In this document: piece after piece, positions 5,072 to 5,273 of the stretch
How positions within the stretch are numbered: the first letter of the stretch is position 1
How the letters are laid out: each line of letters begins with the position of its first letter
Assembly (NCBI GenBank): GCA_934408795.1
Contig: CAKRVQ010000094.1
Span: 1 to 5,273 of the forward strand
Origin: an uncultured Eubacteriales bacterium
Lineage (GTDB): Bacteria; Bacillota; Clostridia; Oscillospirales; Acutalibacteraceae
Reading direction: 5' to 3'
Length of the DNA stretch: 5,273 nucleotides
Notes under the pieces: model-generated
The model's input: only the letters and a program-made list of their open reading frames with translations
Database searches by the model: none
What the model was told of the DNA's origin: nothing
Position numbers and translations under genes: made by a program

Positions 5072-5273
5072 GTACCGCCGACTTTTCATGCTGCCTTGCG
5101 ACCCGGTGGCGGATCCCGCAAGCTTGAGGCTGACGGGAGCGGAACGGCAGGCAGACCGACCTGCGGCAGCGCCGCCCACGCCGAAGGCGCGGTAAACGGG
5201 CAGCGGCAGACCTGTGTCCTGTGAAAAGACCATTGCTTTTCGGCGGAACCGTATTTTTTGCAGTATACTCGTC
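5072..5273. other. GC-rich intergenic block of unlike composition, no gene recognised
   Basis: After the regulator the sequence turns sharply GC-rich: about 74% G+C over 5131-5210 by hand count. It holds short repeated words, such as GGCAGACC at 5150-5157 and 5205-5212 and GCGGCAG twice, plus small hairpins: CTTGCG/CGCAAG around 5094-5122, CGCC-GAA-GGCG near 5180-5190, and GAAAAG/CTTTTC at 5223-5228 with 5236-5241. On the minus strand an ATG-started frame of 58 codons is open through the block (about 5057-5233), but its residues are low-complexity (GGAAAGRSA, SAPVSLKLAG) and no family is recognisable, so I do not call it a gene. It may be a dispersed intergenic repeat or a structured RNA; it is cut by the window edge. 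Confidence 0.4.

Noticed and set aside
5057..5233. 58-codon minus-strand frame with ATG in the GC-rich block
   Set aside because: High G+C makes long open frames likely by chance; the residues are low-complexity, there is no Shine-Dalgarno I can support, and it ends inside the regulator's stop region.
1..5273. CRISPR array, tRNA/rRNA genes, transposase or phage genes
   Set aside because: I looked for regularly spaced repeats, tRNA-like cloverleaf arms and mobile-element proteins and saw none.

Overview
The window looks like chromosomal DNA from an endospore-forming member of the Clostridia (Bacillota), possibly a gut Oscillospiraceae-like organism. The spore link is direct: the left edge carries the C-terminus of an alpha/beta-type small acid-soluble spore protein. 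Base composition is moderate, promoters are sigma-A-like, and a strong AGGAG ribosome binding site is present. The family-level placement is inference.

Layout, left to right. Positions 1-100 (+) hold the end of the spore protein gene, followed by a strong stem-loop terminator at 167-210. Convergent to it, on the minus strand, is a four-gene run read from right to left: a divergent type I 3-dehydroquinase-like TIM-barrel protein (3213-4055), a classical short-chain dehydrogenase/reductase (2326-3072), a PIG3-type quinone oxidoreductase of the zinc-free MDR family (1235-2206) and a 10-TM EamA/DMT transporter (291-1238). The last two overlap by ATGA. The gaps before the second and third genes are 140 and 119 bases and contain inverted repeats, so the run may be transcribed in stages. 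Divergent from it, on the plus strand, is an AraC-family regulator (4266-5060). The shared intergenic region contains a very good minus-strand promoter (TTGCTG-17-TATAAT), a plus-strand extended -10 promoter, and short repeats that could be the regulator's operator. The right edge (5072-5273) has no convincing gene and contains a very GC-rich, repeat-like block of different composition.

How it may work together (inference): the AraC-type protein senses a small molecule through its cupin-like N-terminus and controls the divergent genes. The dehydroquinase-like lyase and the two NAD(P)-dependent oxidoreductases would act in turn on a cyclic polyol/quinate-like or other carbonyl compound, and the transporter would move substrate or product. 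The dehydroquinase-like protein keeps the probable catalytic His and Lys but seems to have lost several substrate-binding residues, so a non-shikimate substrate is a real possibility. No named pathway can be assigned from sequence alone.
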